A DNA stretch of 17,841 nucleotides from a bacterium (GCA_009724975.1 SRXB01000008.1:1-17841); one strand, 5' to 3'; shown: positions 8,852 through 15,757, counted from the first letter of the stretch. The notes: a model not told the origin generated them from the sequence alone. Translations and numbers: made by a program.

Positions 8852-9284
8852 GCTTCACCTCGCCGCCGCGGGCTTCTATCTTTTCCTGAGCGCCCTTGGA
8901 GATTTTCTGGGCGTGCACGACGAGCTTCTTCTCAAGGTCGCCCTTGCCCAGGACCTTCACTCCGTCCAGAACCTTTTTGATGATTCCGGTCTCGATGAGA
9001 AGGGCGGCGGTGACCTCGGTGCCGTCTTCGAAACGGTTGAGATCCATGACGTTTACGCAGGCGAACTCCTTGCGGAAGGGGTTCTTGAACCCAACCTTGG
9101 GGATTCTGCGCTGAAGGGGCATCTGGCCGCCTTCAAAGCCCGCCTTCTCGGAGTAGCCTGAACGGGCGCGGGCGCCCTTGTGGCCGCGGGCCGAGGTCTT
9201 GCCCATGCCGGAGCCGGGGCCCCTGCCGACGCGCTTTTTCTTTTTAACGGCGCCCTCGGGGCGTCTAAGGTCGTGAAGTCGCAT
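8844..9284 (-). CDS. rplO: 50S ribosomal protein L15
   Basis: A late-assembly large subunit protein that threads into 23S rRNA. It has 146 residues. The glycine/basic N-terminal extension (RVGRGPGSGMGKTSARGHKG) and GYSEKAGFEGGQMPLQRRIPKVGF are family signatures. ATG start with GGAGG at 8-nt spacing. It directly follows rpsE (23-nt gap) with no rpmD between, and its 3' end overlaps secY. Confidence 0.98.
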   Translation of the reverse strand: MRLHDLRRPEGAVKKKKRVGRGPGSGMGKTSARGHKGARARSGYSEKAGFEGGQMPLQRRIPKVGFKNPFRKEFACVNVMDLNRFEDGTEVTAALLIETGIIKKVLDGVKVLGKGDLEKKLVVHAQKISKGAQEKIEARGGEVKLG

Positions 9285-9307
9285 GATTTATGCCTCCAAA
9301 GCCCGAG

Positions 9308-9814
9308 TTACTGGGCCCGAATTTCTTCCGTGTTTTTGCCGCGGCGCTTGGCGATATCGTCGGGGCTGCGAAGCTGCTTGAGCCCTTCGATGGTCGCGTG
9401 GACGACGTTGTGGGGGTTGGAGGTGCCGAGGCACTTTGTAAGTATGTCGTGTACGCCGGCGGACTCGACGACGGCGCGAACCGGACCGCCGGCGATGACG
9501 CCGGTGCCTGGTGCGGCGGGCTTAAGGACAACCGAGCCGGCGCCGAAGTGGCCGAGCACCTCAAAGGGGATGGTGCCGTCGGTGAGGGGGACCCTCACGA
9601 GGTTGCGCTTTGCCTGCTCGACGCCCTTTCGTATCGCCTCGGGCACCTGATTGGCTTTGCCGAGGCCCACGCCAACAACGCCGTTGTGGTCGCCGACGAC
9701 CATCAGGGCGCTGAAGGAGAAACGCCTGCCGCCCTTGACAACTTTGGCGACGCGGTTCAAAAAGACCAGGCGGTCGAAGAGTTCAATTTCGTTTGGATCG
9801 ATTCTCGAAGTCAA
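9308..9814 (-). CDS. rpsE: 30S ribosomal protein S5
   Basis: S5 lines the mRNA entry and contributes to decoding fidelity with S4. It has 168 residues. The N-terminal dsRBD-like domain reads ELFDRLVFLNRVAKVVKGGRR (about 11-31), then VVGDHNGVVGVGLGKA; the C-terminal domain holds GTGVIAGGPVRAVVESAGV. The start is TTG at 9814 with AGGAGG at 8-nt spacing. An ATG lying closer to the Shine-Dalgarno is out of frame and hits a stop after three codons, so TTG is the real start. The TAA lies in the loop of a GCCC/GGGC stem (9301-9316). Confidence 0.98.
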   Translation of the reverse strand: MTSRIDPNEIELFDRLVFLNRVAKVVKGGRRFSFSALMVVGDHNGVVGVGLGKANQVPEAIRKGVEQAKRNLVRVPLTDGTIPFEVLGHFGAGSVVLKPAAPGTGVIAGGPVRAVVESAGVHDILTKCLGTSNPHNVVHATIEGLKQLRSPDDIAKRRGKNTEEIRAQ

Positions 9815-9826
9815 GAGAGCATCCTC

Positions 9827-10195
9827 CTAGAAGTCCAGGCCAGCTTCGCGAGCAGCCTCGGCGAGCGCCTTGACCTTGCCGTGATAGGCATAGCCGTTTC
9901 GGTCAAAAACCACCTGCTTTATATCGCGCGCCAGGGCCTTCTTGGCCACGGCGGCGCCGATGGCTTTGGCCGCATCTATGTTGCCGGTCTTTTTCATTTC
10001 GTCGCGGACCTCGCGGCATACCGTGGAGGCGGCTGCCAGCGTGCATCCGGTTTCGTCGTCGATAACCTGGGCGTAGATGTGTTTCAGGCTTCTGTACACG
10101 GTGAGCCTGGGGCGGGCGCCGGTTCCGGAGACTTTCCTGCGGACTCGCGCCTTCCTGCTCGTGTAGCCTTTTATTTTCGCCGTGATCCGATTCAC
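9827..10195 (-). CDS. rplR: 50S ribosomal protein L18
   Basis: Binds 5S rRNA with L5 in the central protuberance. With the start chosen here it has 122 residues. The conserved block RKVSGTGARPRLTVYRSLKHIYAQVIDD and the C-terminal FDRNGYAYHGKVKALAEAAREAGL are typical. I choose the GTG at 10195, because AGGAG lies 8 nt before it. A GTG three codons further upstream (10204) overlaps that Shine-Dalgarno and is a poorer start. Lies between rplF and rpsE as usual. Confidence 0.97.
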   Translation of the reverse strand: MNRITAKIKGYTSRKARVRRKVSGTGARPRLTVYRSLKHIYAQVIDDETGCTLAAASTVCREVRDEMKKTGNIDAAKAIGAAVAKKALARDIKQVVFDRNGYAYHGKVKALAEAAREAGLDF

Positions 10196-10218
10196 CGTAA
10201 TCACTCCTTGTATGAATA

Positions 10219-10236
10219 GGCGCCTTACTTGGCGCC
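10219..10236 (-). other. Hairpin with the rplF stop codon in its loop
   Basis: GGCGCC at 10219-10224 and GGCGCC at 10231-10236 form a 6-bp all-GC stem. The 6-nt loop AAGTAA contains the last sense codon and the TAA of rplF. No U-run follows, so it is not an intrinsic terminator. Confidence 0.6.
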
Positions 10237-10764
10237 GGCCTTGCCTTCTTTGCGCCTTACCGTCTCGTTAGCGTAGCGGATGCCGGTGCCCTTGTAGGGT
10301 TCCGGCGGCTTGAACGCGCGGATTGTGGCGGCGATCTGGCCGACGTAGTTCTTGTCTATGCCCTTGACGGTGACGACGCGCTGGTCTTTCACTTCGATGT
10401 CGACTCCGGCGGGCTTTTGGTATTCGATGTTGTGGGAGAGCCCGACGCTCATCACCAGTGTAGGCCCCTGCATGTTGGCGCGGTAGCCGATGCCCTGGAT
10501 TTCGAGGGATTTCTCGAAGCCGGCGCTTACGCCCGTGACCATGTTGGCCAAAACGGAGCGGGTCATGCCGTGGAGGGCGCGGTGGCTGCGGTTGTCGGTC
10601 GGGCGGGTGATGTTTATCACGCCCGGCTCGATGGATATGCCCATGTCGGGGTGCACGTCGAATTTGAGGGTGCCCTTCGGGCCGGTGGCGGTGAAGACGC
10701 CGCCGGTCAGGTCAACCTTGACGCTGGAAGGGACTGCTATTGGCTTTTTACCTATCCTCGACAT
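10225..10764 (-). CDS. rplF: 50S ribosomal protein L6
   Basis: L6 sits next to the sarcin-ricin loop and the stalk base, where GTPase factors bind. It has 179 residues in two repeated alpha/beta domains. MSRIGKKPIAVP at the start, then GVSAGFEKSLEIQGIGYRA and the C-terminal FKPPEPYKGTGIRYANE with RRKEGKAGAK are diagnostic. ATG start, AAGGA at 7-nt spacing. It is 28 nt after rpsH. Confidence 0.98.
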   Translation of the reverse strand: MSRIGKKPIAVPSSVKVDLTGGVFTATGPKGTLKFDVHPDMGISIEPGVINITRPTDNRSHRALHGMTRSVLANMVTGVSAGFEKSLEIQGIGYRANMQGPTLVMSVGLSHNIEYQKPAGVDIEVKDQRVVTVKGIDKNYVGQIAATIRAFKPPEPYKGTGIRYANETVRRKEGKAGAK

Positions 10765-10792
10765 AACGGATTCCTTTTTAGAGGATTTATGA

Positions 10793-11191
10793 TTACCAGA
10801 TTGAGCAGATGACTTCGCCGCCCACGCCCAGCTTGCGGGCCTGGGTGTCGGTCATCACGCCGCGCGAGGTCGTGAGTATCACGGTTCCGAAACCGCTTCT
10901 CACCTTGGGGATGTCCTCGCTCTTTACGTAGACGCGGCGGCCCTGCTTGCTTTCGCGCTTGAGGCCGTCGATGACGCAGTTGTCGTTGTCGTCGTACTTG
11001 AGGTACGCGATTAGAAGGCCCTGCTTGCCATCTTCCTCTTCGCCGATATCGGCGAGGTATCCCTCGGCAACCATGGTCTTGAGGACTTCCTTCTTAAGAC
11101 CGGAGGCGGGGATGATTACGGTTTGGGCCCTTGTTTCTATGCCGTTGCGAATGCGGGTGAGCATATCTGCAATCGGATCGCTGACTGACAT
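10793..11191 (-). CDS. rpsH: 30S ribosomal protein S8
   Basis: A primary binder of the 16S central domain; in E. coli it represses the spc operon by binding mRNA near rplE. It has 132 residues. The N-terminus SDPIADMLTRIRNG and the C-terminal IPKVRSGFGTVILTTSRGVMTD with ARKLGVGGEVICSIW match the family. ATG start with AGGAG at 8-nt spacing. Confidence 0.98.
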   Translation of the reverse strand: MSVSDPIADMLTRIRNGIETRAQTVIIPASGLKKEVLKTMVAEGYLADIGEEEDGKQGLLIAYLKYDDNDNCVIDGLKRESKQGRRVYVKSEDIPKVRSGFGTVILTTSRGVMTDTQARKLGVGGEVICSIW

Positions 11192-11212
11192 GTGCCTAGC
11201 TCCTATATAGCC

Positions 11213-11398
11213 TTACCAGCTGGCCTTGGTGACGCCGGGGAGTTTGCCTTCGTGCGCCAGTTTGCGCAGGCAGCACCTGCACATGTTGAACTTGCGGTAA
11301 TACGCGCGGGGCCTGCCGCAGAGAGGGCAACGGTTCCGCTGACGCACCGCGAACTTGGGGGTCTTTTTGGCTTTCTCCATTTTAGCTGTGGTCGCCAT
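11213..11398 (-). CDS. rpsN: 30S ribosomal protein S14, zinc type (type Z)
   Basis: A small 61-residue S14 of the 30S head with an intact zinc ribbon C24-x2-C27 and C40-x2-C43 and the typical end LAHEGKLPGVTKASW. The ATG at 11398 is chosen because GGAG lies 7 nt upstream and the family length (about 61) fits. An open frame continues upstream into rplE but has no sense as S14. The zinc type is common in Gram-positives, thermophiles and Desulfobacterota, whereas E. coli has the longer zinc-free form. Confidence 0.97.
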   Translation of the reverse strand: MATTAKMEKAKKTPKFAVRQRNRCPLCGRPRAYYRKFNMCRCCLRKLAHEGKLPGVTKASW

Positions 11399-11415
11399 TA
11401 GATCGCTCCGCTTTC

Positions 11416-11958
11416 TTACCGCTTGAAGGGCATACCGAAGAGGCGAAGCAGTTCCTTGCATTCCTCGTCGGTTTTGGCCGTCGTCACGATGGTAACGTTC
11501 ATGCCCTTGATCTTCTCTACCTTTTCGAGATCGATCTCAGGAAAAATTATCTGCTCGGTTACGCCGAGAGTGAAGTTCCCGCGCCCGTCGAAGCCTCTTA
11601 CGGGTATGCCGGCGAAGTCGCGCACGCGGGGCAGGGCCACGCTTACCATCCTGTCGAGGAATTCGTACATGCGGTCGCGGCGCAGGGTCACGCGGATGCC
11701 GACCGGCTGGTTTTCCCTCAGGTGGAAGTTGGCTATGGATTTCTTCGAGCGGGTGATTACGGGCTTTTGGCCCGCGATCTGCCCGAGTTCGGCGGCGAGA
11801 CGCTCCATGAGCTTGTTGTCGTCTTTTGCGTCGCCCGCGCCGATGTTGATGCAGATTTTCTCAAGTCTCGGCACAAGCATCACGTTCTTGTAGCCGAACT
11901 TTTCGGTCATCTGCGCCGCTATCTCTTTGGTGTATTTGTCTTTGAGCCTGGCCATCAT
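11416..11958 (-). CDS. rplE: 50S ribosomal protein L5
   Basis: Binds 5S rRNA and contacts the P-site tRNA from the central protuberance. It has 180 residues (179 if the second ATG is used). Recognisable segments are LKDKYTKEI, VPRLEKICINIGAGDA, the conserved GQKPVITRSKKSIANFHLREN, and EIDLEKVEKIKGMNVTIVTTAKTDEE. Two ATGs are adjacent (11958 and 11955). The Shine-Dalgarno is unusually poor for this operon (only GGTG close by), so translation may be coupled to rplX, 15 nt upstream. Confidence 0.98.
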   Translation of the reverse strand: MMARLKDKYTKEIAAQMTEKFGYKNVMLVPRLEKICINIGAGDAKDDNKLMERLAAELGQIAGQKPVITRSKKSIANFHLRENQPVGIRVTLRRDRMYEFLDRMVSVALPRVRDFAGIPVRGFDGRGNFTLGVTEQIIFPEIDLEKVEKIKGMNVTIVTTAKTDEECKELLRLFGMPFKR

Positions 11959-11967
11959 TGCACCGTT

Positions 11968-11981
11968 ACCGGATTACCGGT
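11968..11981 (-). other. Hairpin with the rplX stop codon in its loop
   Basis: ACCGG (11968-11972) pairs with CCGGT (11977-11981) around a 4-nt loop that contains the rplX TAA. The same stretch is also a tandem 7-mer TTACCGG with period 8. It lies 10 nt upstream of the first rplE ATG. Confidence 0.5.
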
Positions 11982-12300
11982 CGAACACTTCGCCGCATTT
12001 TTTGCAAACGCGAACCTTGGAGCCGTCGTCGAGGAGCTTTACTCCGACGCGAACGGGCTTGTCGCATTTGCCGCAAACGAGCGCAATGTTAGAAATGTGG
12101 ACGGAAGCTTCCTTTTCGACGATGCCGCCCTGACTCATCTGGGAGGGCTTTACGTGGCGCTTCACCACGTTTACCTTCTCGACAAGGGCACGGTCCTTTT
12201 CGCCGATTACCTTGATGACCTTGCCGCGCTTGCCTTCGGCCCTTCCGGACCCGGCAATCACCTCGACGAGGTCGCCTTTTTTAATCTTCTGTAAAGCCAT
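11974..12300 (-). CDS. rplX: 50S ribosomal protein L24 with C-terminal Cys4 motif
   Basis: An assembly initiator near the tunnel exit. It has 108 residues. The KOW motif is at about 6-33 (KKGDLVEVIAGSGRAEGKRGKV). The C-terminal region has C76, C79, C99 and C102, a likely zinc-ribbon pattern found in many bacterial L24s but not in E. coli. ATG start with AGGAG at 8-nt spacing; it lies 23 nt after rplN. Confidence 0.97.
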   Translation of the reverse strand: MALQKIKKGDLVEVIAGSGRAEGKRGKVIKVIGEKDRALVEKVNVVKRHVKPSQMSQGGIVEKEASVHISNIALVCGKCDKPVRVGVKLLDDGSKVRVCKKCGEVFDR

Positions 12301-12323
12301 AACCGGTTCTCCTTCTTTCGGCC

Positions 12324-12692
12324 TTAGAGCACTTCGGGGGCCAGGGAGATTATCTTCATGAAGTTCTTGGCGCGAAGCTCTCTGGCGACGGGCCCGAAGA
12401 CGCGGGTGCCGATGGGCTCGCCGTCCTTGTTGATGAGGACCGCGGCGTTGTCGTCGAAGCGGATGTAGGAGCCGTCCTGGCGGCGTACTTCCTTGTTCGT
12501 GCGGACGATGACGGCCTTCATCACGGAGCCCTTGGCGACCTTGGAGTTGGCGATGGCTTCACGCACCGATACGGTGATGATGTCGCCAACGGTAGCGTAC
12601 TTGCGCTTGGAGCCGCCGACTATGTGGATGCAATAGACCTGCTTTGCTCCAGAATTGTCGGCGACGTTTAGTATTGTTTCCTGCTGAATCAT
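12324..12692 (-). CDS. rplN: 50S ribosomal protein L14
   Basis: An interface protein of the large subunit that forms bridge B5/B8 with 16S helix 14 and is the docking site for the silencing factor RsfS. It has 122 residues, the usual length. MIQQETILNVADNSGAKQVYCI, KGSVMKAVIVRTNKEVRRQDGS and GTRVFGPVARELR are strongly conserved. ATG start with GGAG at 7-nt spacing. Confidence 0.98.
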   Translation of the reverse strand: MIQQETILNVADNSGAKQVYCIHIVGGSKRKYATVGDIITVSVREAIANSKVAKGSVMKAVIVRTNKEVRRQDGSYIRFDDNAAVLINKDGEPIGTRVFGPVARELRAKNFMKIISLAPEVL

Positions 12693-12715
12693 GATATCGC
12701 TCCGAACCCGGCCTG

Positions 12716-12728
12716 GCCGTTACACGGC
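12716..12728 (-). other. Small hairpin at the rpsQ stop codon
   Basis: GCCGT and ACGGC form a 5-bp stem with a 3-nt GTA loop; the rpsQ TAA spans the loop and the first base of the 3' arm. No U-tract follows. Confidence 0.4.
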
Positions 12729-12977
12729 GCGCCCGAGGATTTCCTTGACCTGCCAGCACTTTTCCTTGCTGAGAGGCCTCGTTTCCTCGATGAGCACCTT
12801 GTCGCCGATCCGGCACTCGTTGTTCTCGTCATGCGCCTTGAATTTCTTGGAACGCATCACGTATTTTTTGAACCGACGGTCTTTCTCAAGGCCGGAAACC
12901 CTCACGGTGACGGTCTTGTCCATCTTGTCGCTGACCACCACGCCGATTCTCTTCTTGCGGTTGCCTCTTTCAGACAT
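12720..12977 (-). CDS. rpsQ: 30S ribosomal protein S17
   Basis: An early-assembly OB-fold protein of the 30S body. It has 85 residues. The motifs KKRIGVVVSDKMDKTVTVRV, YVMRSKKFKAHDENNECRIGD and IEETRPLSKEKCW are typical. ATG start with GGAGA at 6-nt spacing, 18 nt after rpmC. Confidence 0.98.
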   Translation of the reverse strand: MSERGNRKKRIGVVVSDKMDKTVTVRVSGLEKDRRFKKYVMRSKKFKAHDENNECRIGDKVLIEETRPLSKEKCWQVKEILGRAV

Positions 12978-12995
12978 TTCGTATCTCCGCGCCTG

Positions 12996-13190
12996 TTAAG
13001 CTTTACGCTCATTTTCCGTCAAAACGGTGAGGACGCGGGAAAGGTCCCTGCGAACTCTCGTGATGGCGGCGGTGTTTTCCAACTGCTTGGTTTCGAGCTG
13101 GAAGCGGAGGTTCATGTACTCCTCTTTCAGTTCGTCGTGCTTGGCACGAAGCTCGCTTGGGGAAAGGCCCCTGATCTCTTTAGCCTTCAT
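12996..13190 (-). CDS. rpmC: 50S ribosomal protein L29
   Basis: A two-helix hairpin protein at the tunnel exit beside L23, part of the docking platform for trigger factor and SRP. It has 64 residues. MKAKEIRGLSPSEL, then LKEEYMNLRFQLETKQLEN and RVRRDLSRVLTVL are conserved. The ATG at 13190 lies inside the end of rplP (11-nt overlap) with GAGGA 5 nt upstream, which suggests translational coupling. Confidence 0.97.
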   Translation of the reverse strand: MKAKEIRGLSPSELRAKHDELKEEYMNLRFQLETKQLENTAAITRVRRDLSRVLTVLTENERKA

Positions 13191-13602
13191 AGACGTCCTC
13201 GCGGGAAATTACGCGCGTTTTGATCGGAAGCTTGTGTCCGGCTCTGCGCAGGGCTTCGTTGGCCATTTCCGGTGTTACGCCGCGGATCTCGTAGAGGATT
13301 CTGCCAGGCTTGACGACGGCTACCCAAAGTTCCGGTGCGCCTTTACCTTTACCCATACGAGTTTCAAGCGGCTTTTTCGTTACGGGCTTGTCGGGGAAGA
13401 TTCGTATCCAGACTCGCCCGCCGCGCTTGACGTGGTGGGAGATGGCGATACGGGCGGCCTCGATCTGGCGGTTTGTCAGCCAGCCGTCTTCCACGGCCTG
13501 CAGGGCGTAGTCGCCGAAGTTGATGTTGCTGCCCCGGTAAGCGAAGCCGCGACGGCGGCCTTTTTGCACTTTCCGGAATTTCATTGCTTTTGGACTAAGC
13601 AT
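13180..13602 (-). CDS. rplP: 50S ribosomal protein L16
   Basis: Binds near the peptidyl transferase centre and helps position A-site tRNA. It has 140 residues. KFRKVQKGRRRGFAYRGS and the later FPDKPVTKKPLETRMGKGKG are the signature, ending VISREDVYEG. ATG start 7 nt after the rpsC stop; the ribosome binding site overlaps the rpsC stop region. Confidence 0.98.
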   Translation of the reverse strand: MLSPKAMKFRKVQKGRRRGFAYRGSNINFGDYALQAVEDGWLTNRQIEAARIAISHHVKRGGRVWIRIFPDKPVTKKPLETRMGKGKGAPELWVAVVKPGRILYEIRGVTPEMANEALRRAGHKLPIKTRVISREDVYEG

Positions 13603-13609
13603 TTTCTAC

Positions 13610-14263
13610 CTACCCCCTGTTGCTGGGGTTGTCAGCGTCTGAAAGGACTTCGCCCTTGAAGATCGTGACCTTCACGCCGACCACGCCGTAGGTGGTGTGG
13701 CTTTCGGCGAAGCCGTGGTCGATGTCGGCCCTAAGGGTGTGAAGGGGCACGCGGCCTTCGCGATACCACTCGACGCGGGCTATTTCAGCTCCGCCTAGGC
13801 GTCCGGCGAGGTTTACCCTTATGCCTTCGGCTCCGAGTTTCATGGTGGTGGCGACGGCGCGCTTCATGGCCCTTCTGAAGCCGACCCTGCGCTTGAGCTG
13901 GGAGGCTATGTTCTCGGCCACCAGCTTGGCGTCGAGTTCGGGGCGCTTGATCTCGCGGACGTTTACGAATACTTCCTTGCCGATTTTGGCGGAAAGGAGG
14001 CCGCGCAGCCTGTCGATCTCGGCGCCCTTCTTGCCGATGATGATGCCAGGGCGGGCGGTGTGTATCTCCACTCGAACCTTGTTGGCCACGCGCTCGATCT
14101 CGATGGTGGAGACGGCGGCCTGGTCAAGGTTCTTGCCGAGATACTCGCGGATGGCGAGATCTTCGTGCAGAGTCTTGGCGTAGTCGCGTCCCATGTACCA
14201 GCGCGAGAGCCAGGGCTTTATGATCCCTACGCGAAACCCGTAGGGATGAACTTTCTGACCCAC
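13610..14263 (-). CDS. rpsC: 30S ribosomal protein S3
   Basis: S3 forms the mRNA entry and helicase site with S4 and S5. It has 217 residues. The KH domain carries the loop GIIIGKKG (73-80), followed by EIDRLRGLL. The C-terminal domain holds RAMKRAVATTMKLGAEGIRVN and the typical GRLGGAEIARVEWYREGRVPLHTLRADI region. The start is GTG at 14263 with AGGAGG at 6-nt spacing. An 8-bp inverted repeat lies within its first codons (14223-14247). Confidence 0.98.
   Translation of the reverse strand: MGQKVHPYGFRVGIIKPWLSRWYMGRDYAKTLHEDLAIREYLGKNLDQAAVSTIEIERVANKVRVEIHTARPGIIIGKKGAEIDRLRGLLSAKIGKEVFVNVREIKRPELDAKLVAENIASQLKRRVGFRRAMKRAVATTMKLGAEGIRVNLAGRLGGAEIARVEWYREGRVPLHTLRADIDHGFAESHTTYGVVGVKVTIFKGEVLSDADNPSNRG
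14223..14247 (-). other. 8-bp inverted repeat in the first codons of rpsC
   Basis: ATCCCTAC (14223-14230) and GTAGGGAT (14240-14247) can pair around a 9-nt loop, about 17 nt downstream of the GTG start. It partly follows from the conserved HPYGFRVGI codons, so it may be coincidence. Confidence 0.35.
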
Positions 14264-14274
14264 TTGGTTCCTCC

Positions 14275-14607
14275 TTATTTCTCGGCGAGCACCACGCTTA
14301 CGTGGCTCGTTTTCTTGTGGACCTGGAAGGCGCGTCCCTGTGCGCGGGGACGGAACCTCTTTTGCGTCGGGCCCTCGTCGACGCGGATTTCCTTGACGAA
14401 AAGGGCGTCGATGTTAAGGCCGTAGTTGTTTTCGGCGTTGGCGACCGCGGACTCTATGAGTCGGCGGATCGGCATGCTGGCGGACCTGTTGACGAACTTC
14501 AGGGTGTCAAGGGCCAGGCCGACGGGCTTGCCGCGGACCATGTCCGCCACCAGGCGGGCCTTGCGCGGCGCTACCCTCAGGGCTTTTAGCTTTGCTTGGG
14601 CTTCCAT
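14275..14607 (-). CDS. rplV: 50S ribosomal protein L22
   Basis: Its beta-hairpin lines the narrow part of the exit tunnel and is the site of macrolide resistance changes in other species. It has 110 residues. RVAPRKARLVADMVRGKPV and NAENNYGLNIDALFVKEIRVDEGPTQKRFRPRAQGRA are canonical. ATG start; GGAGG lies 12 nt upstream, longer than usual. Confidence 0.98.
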   Translation of the reverse strand: MEAQAKLKALRVAPRKARLVADMVRGKPVGLALDTLKFVNRSASMPIRRLIESAVANAENNYGLNIDALFVKEIRVDEGPTQKRFRPRAQGRAFQVHKKTSHVSVVLAEK

Positions 14608-14625
14608 GTTTAAGTCGTGCCTCCC

Positions 14626-14907
14626 TTACTTCTTCTTGCCCTTGTTCTCGCCCTTGACGTGCGAGTAGAAGGTCCTGGTGGGGGCGAATTCGCCGAATTT
14701 GTGGCCGACCATGTTTTCGGTCACGGAGACCGGAACGAAGGTCTTGCCGTTGTGTACGGCGAAGGTGAGTCCCACGAAATCGGGGGTGATCGTCGAACGC
14801 CTTGACCAGGTCTGGATGACTTTGCGGTCGCCCGTGTCTTTGGCCTTGGCAGCCTTCTTCGCCACGTGATCGTCGACGAAGGGTCCTTTTTTAATGGAAC
14901 GAGCCAT
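14626..14907 (-). CDS. rpsS: 30S ribosomal protein S19
   Basis: A 30S head protein that forms bridge B1a with S13. It has 93 residues. MARSIKKGPFVDDH, IQTWSRRSTITPDFVGLTFAVHNGKTFVPV and MVGHKFGEFAPTRTF are family hallmarks. ATG start with AGGAG at 8-nt spacing, 11 nt after rplB. Confidence 0.98.
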   Translation of the reverse strand: MARSIKKGPFVDDHVAKKAAKAKDTGDRKVIQTWSRRSTITPDFVGLTFAVHNGKTFVPVSVTENMVGHKFGEFAPTRTFYSHVKGENKGKKK

Positions 14908-14918
14908 CTATTCTGCTC

Positions 14919-15740
14919 CTATTTACGCCGGCGCACGATGTAGCGGTCGGTGACCTTGTTGTTGCGCGTCTTTTTGCCCTTGGTAGGCACACCCCACGGG
15001 GTTACCGGGTGGCGGCCGCCGCTGGTTCTTCCCTCGCCACCGCCGTGGGGGTGGTCGATGGGGTTCATGGCGACGCCTCGGACCGTGGGCTTTATGCCGA
15101 GCCAGCGGTTTCTGCCGGCTTTGCCGATGGAGATGTTTTCGAACTCTTCGTTGCCGACCTGCCCGATGGTGGCCGAGCACTCGATGCGAACCTTGCGCAT
15201 CTCGCCGGAGGGGAGGCGAAGAACCGCGTAATCGCCTTCCTTGGCCATGAGCTGGGCGTAGGTTCCGGCGGAGCGGGCCATCTGGCCGCCTTTGCCGACC
15301 TTGAGCTCGATGTTGTGGACCAGCGTGCCCAGGGGGATGAGCTCAAGGGGAAGAGCGTTGCCCGGACGGATCTCGGAGCCGGGTCCGCTCATGACGGCGT
15401 CGCCGACCTTGAGGTCCTTGGGGGCTAGTATGTAGCGCTTTTCGCCGTCCACGTAGTTCAGGAGGGCGATGCGGGCGTTGCGGTTGGGGTCGTACTGGAT
15501 GGAATCGACCTTGGCGGGTATGCCGTTCTTGTCGCGCTTGAAGTCGATTATCCTGTAGCGGCGCTTGTTGCCCCCGCCGATGTGCCTGCAGGTGACGCGC
15601 CCGGCGTTGTTTCTGCCGCCGGTTTTCTTCAGCGGGAGAAGAAGGCTTTTCTCCGGGGTTGTCTTCGTCACCTCCTCGTATGTGGATGCCGTGGTGAAGC
15701 GGCGTCCTGGAGAGGTGGGGCGATATCGCTTGATGGCCAT
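14919..15740 (-). CDS. rplB: 50S ribosomal protein L2
   Basis: One of the largest 23S rRNA binders, required for subunit association and the peptidyl transferase centre. It has 273 residues. The highly conserved region from about 226 to 250, NPIDHPHGGGEGRTSGGRHP, contains H230, equivalent to the critical histidine of E. coli L2. ATG start with GAGGA at 6-nt spacing. It lies 34 nt after rplW, separated by a 7-bp hairpin. Confidence 0.98.
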   Translation of the reverse strand: MAIKRYRPTSPGRRFTTASTYEEVTKTTPEKSLLLPLKKTGGRNNAGRVTCRHIGGGNKRRYRIIDFKRDKNGIPAKVDSIQYDPNRNARIALLNYVDGEKRYILAPKDLKVGDAVMSGPGSEIRPGNALPLELIPLGTLVHNIELKVGKGGQMARSAGTYAQLMAKEGDYAVLRLPSGEMRKVRIECSATIGQVGNEEFENISIGKAGRNRWLGIKPTVRGVAMNPIDHPHGGGEGRTSGGRHPVTPWGVPTKGKKTRNNKVTDRYIVRRRK

Positions 15741-15757
15741 CTTATATCCTCACATGG

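Noticed and set aside
11399..11461. Extension of rpsN by 21 codons
   Set aside because: It lies in the end of rplE; the zinc-type S14 is about 61 residues and the internal ATG has its own ribosome binding site.
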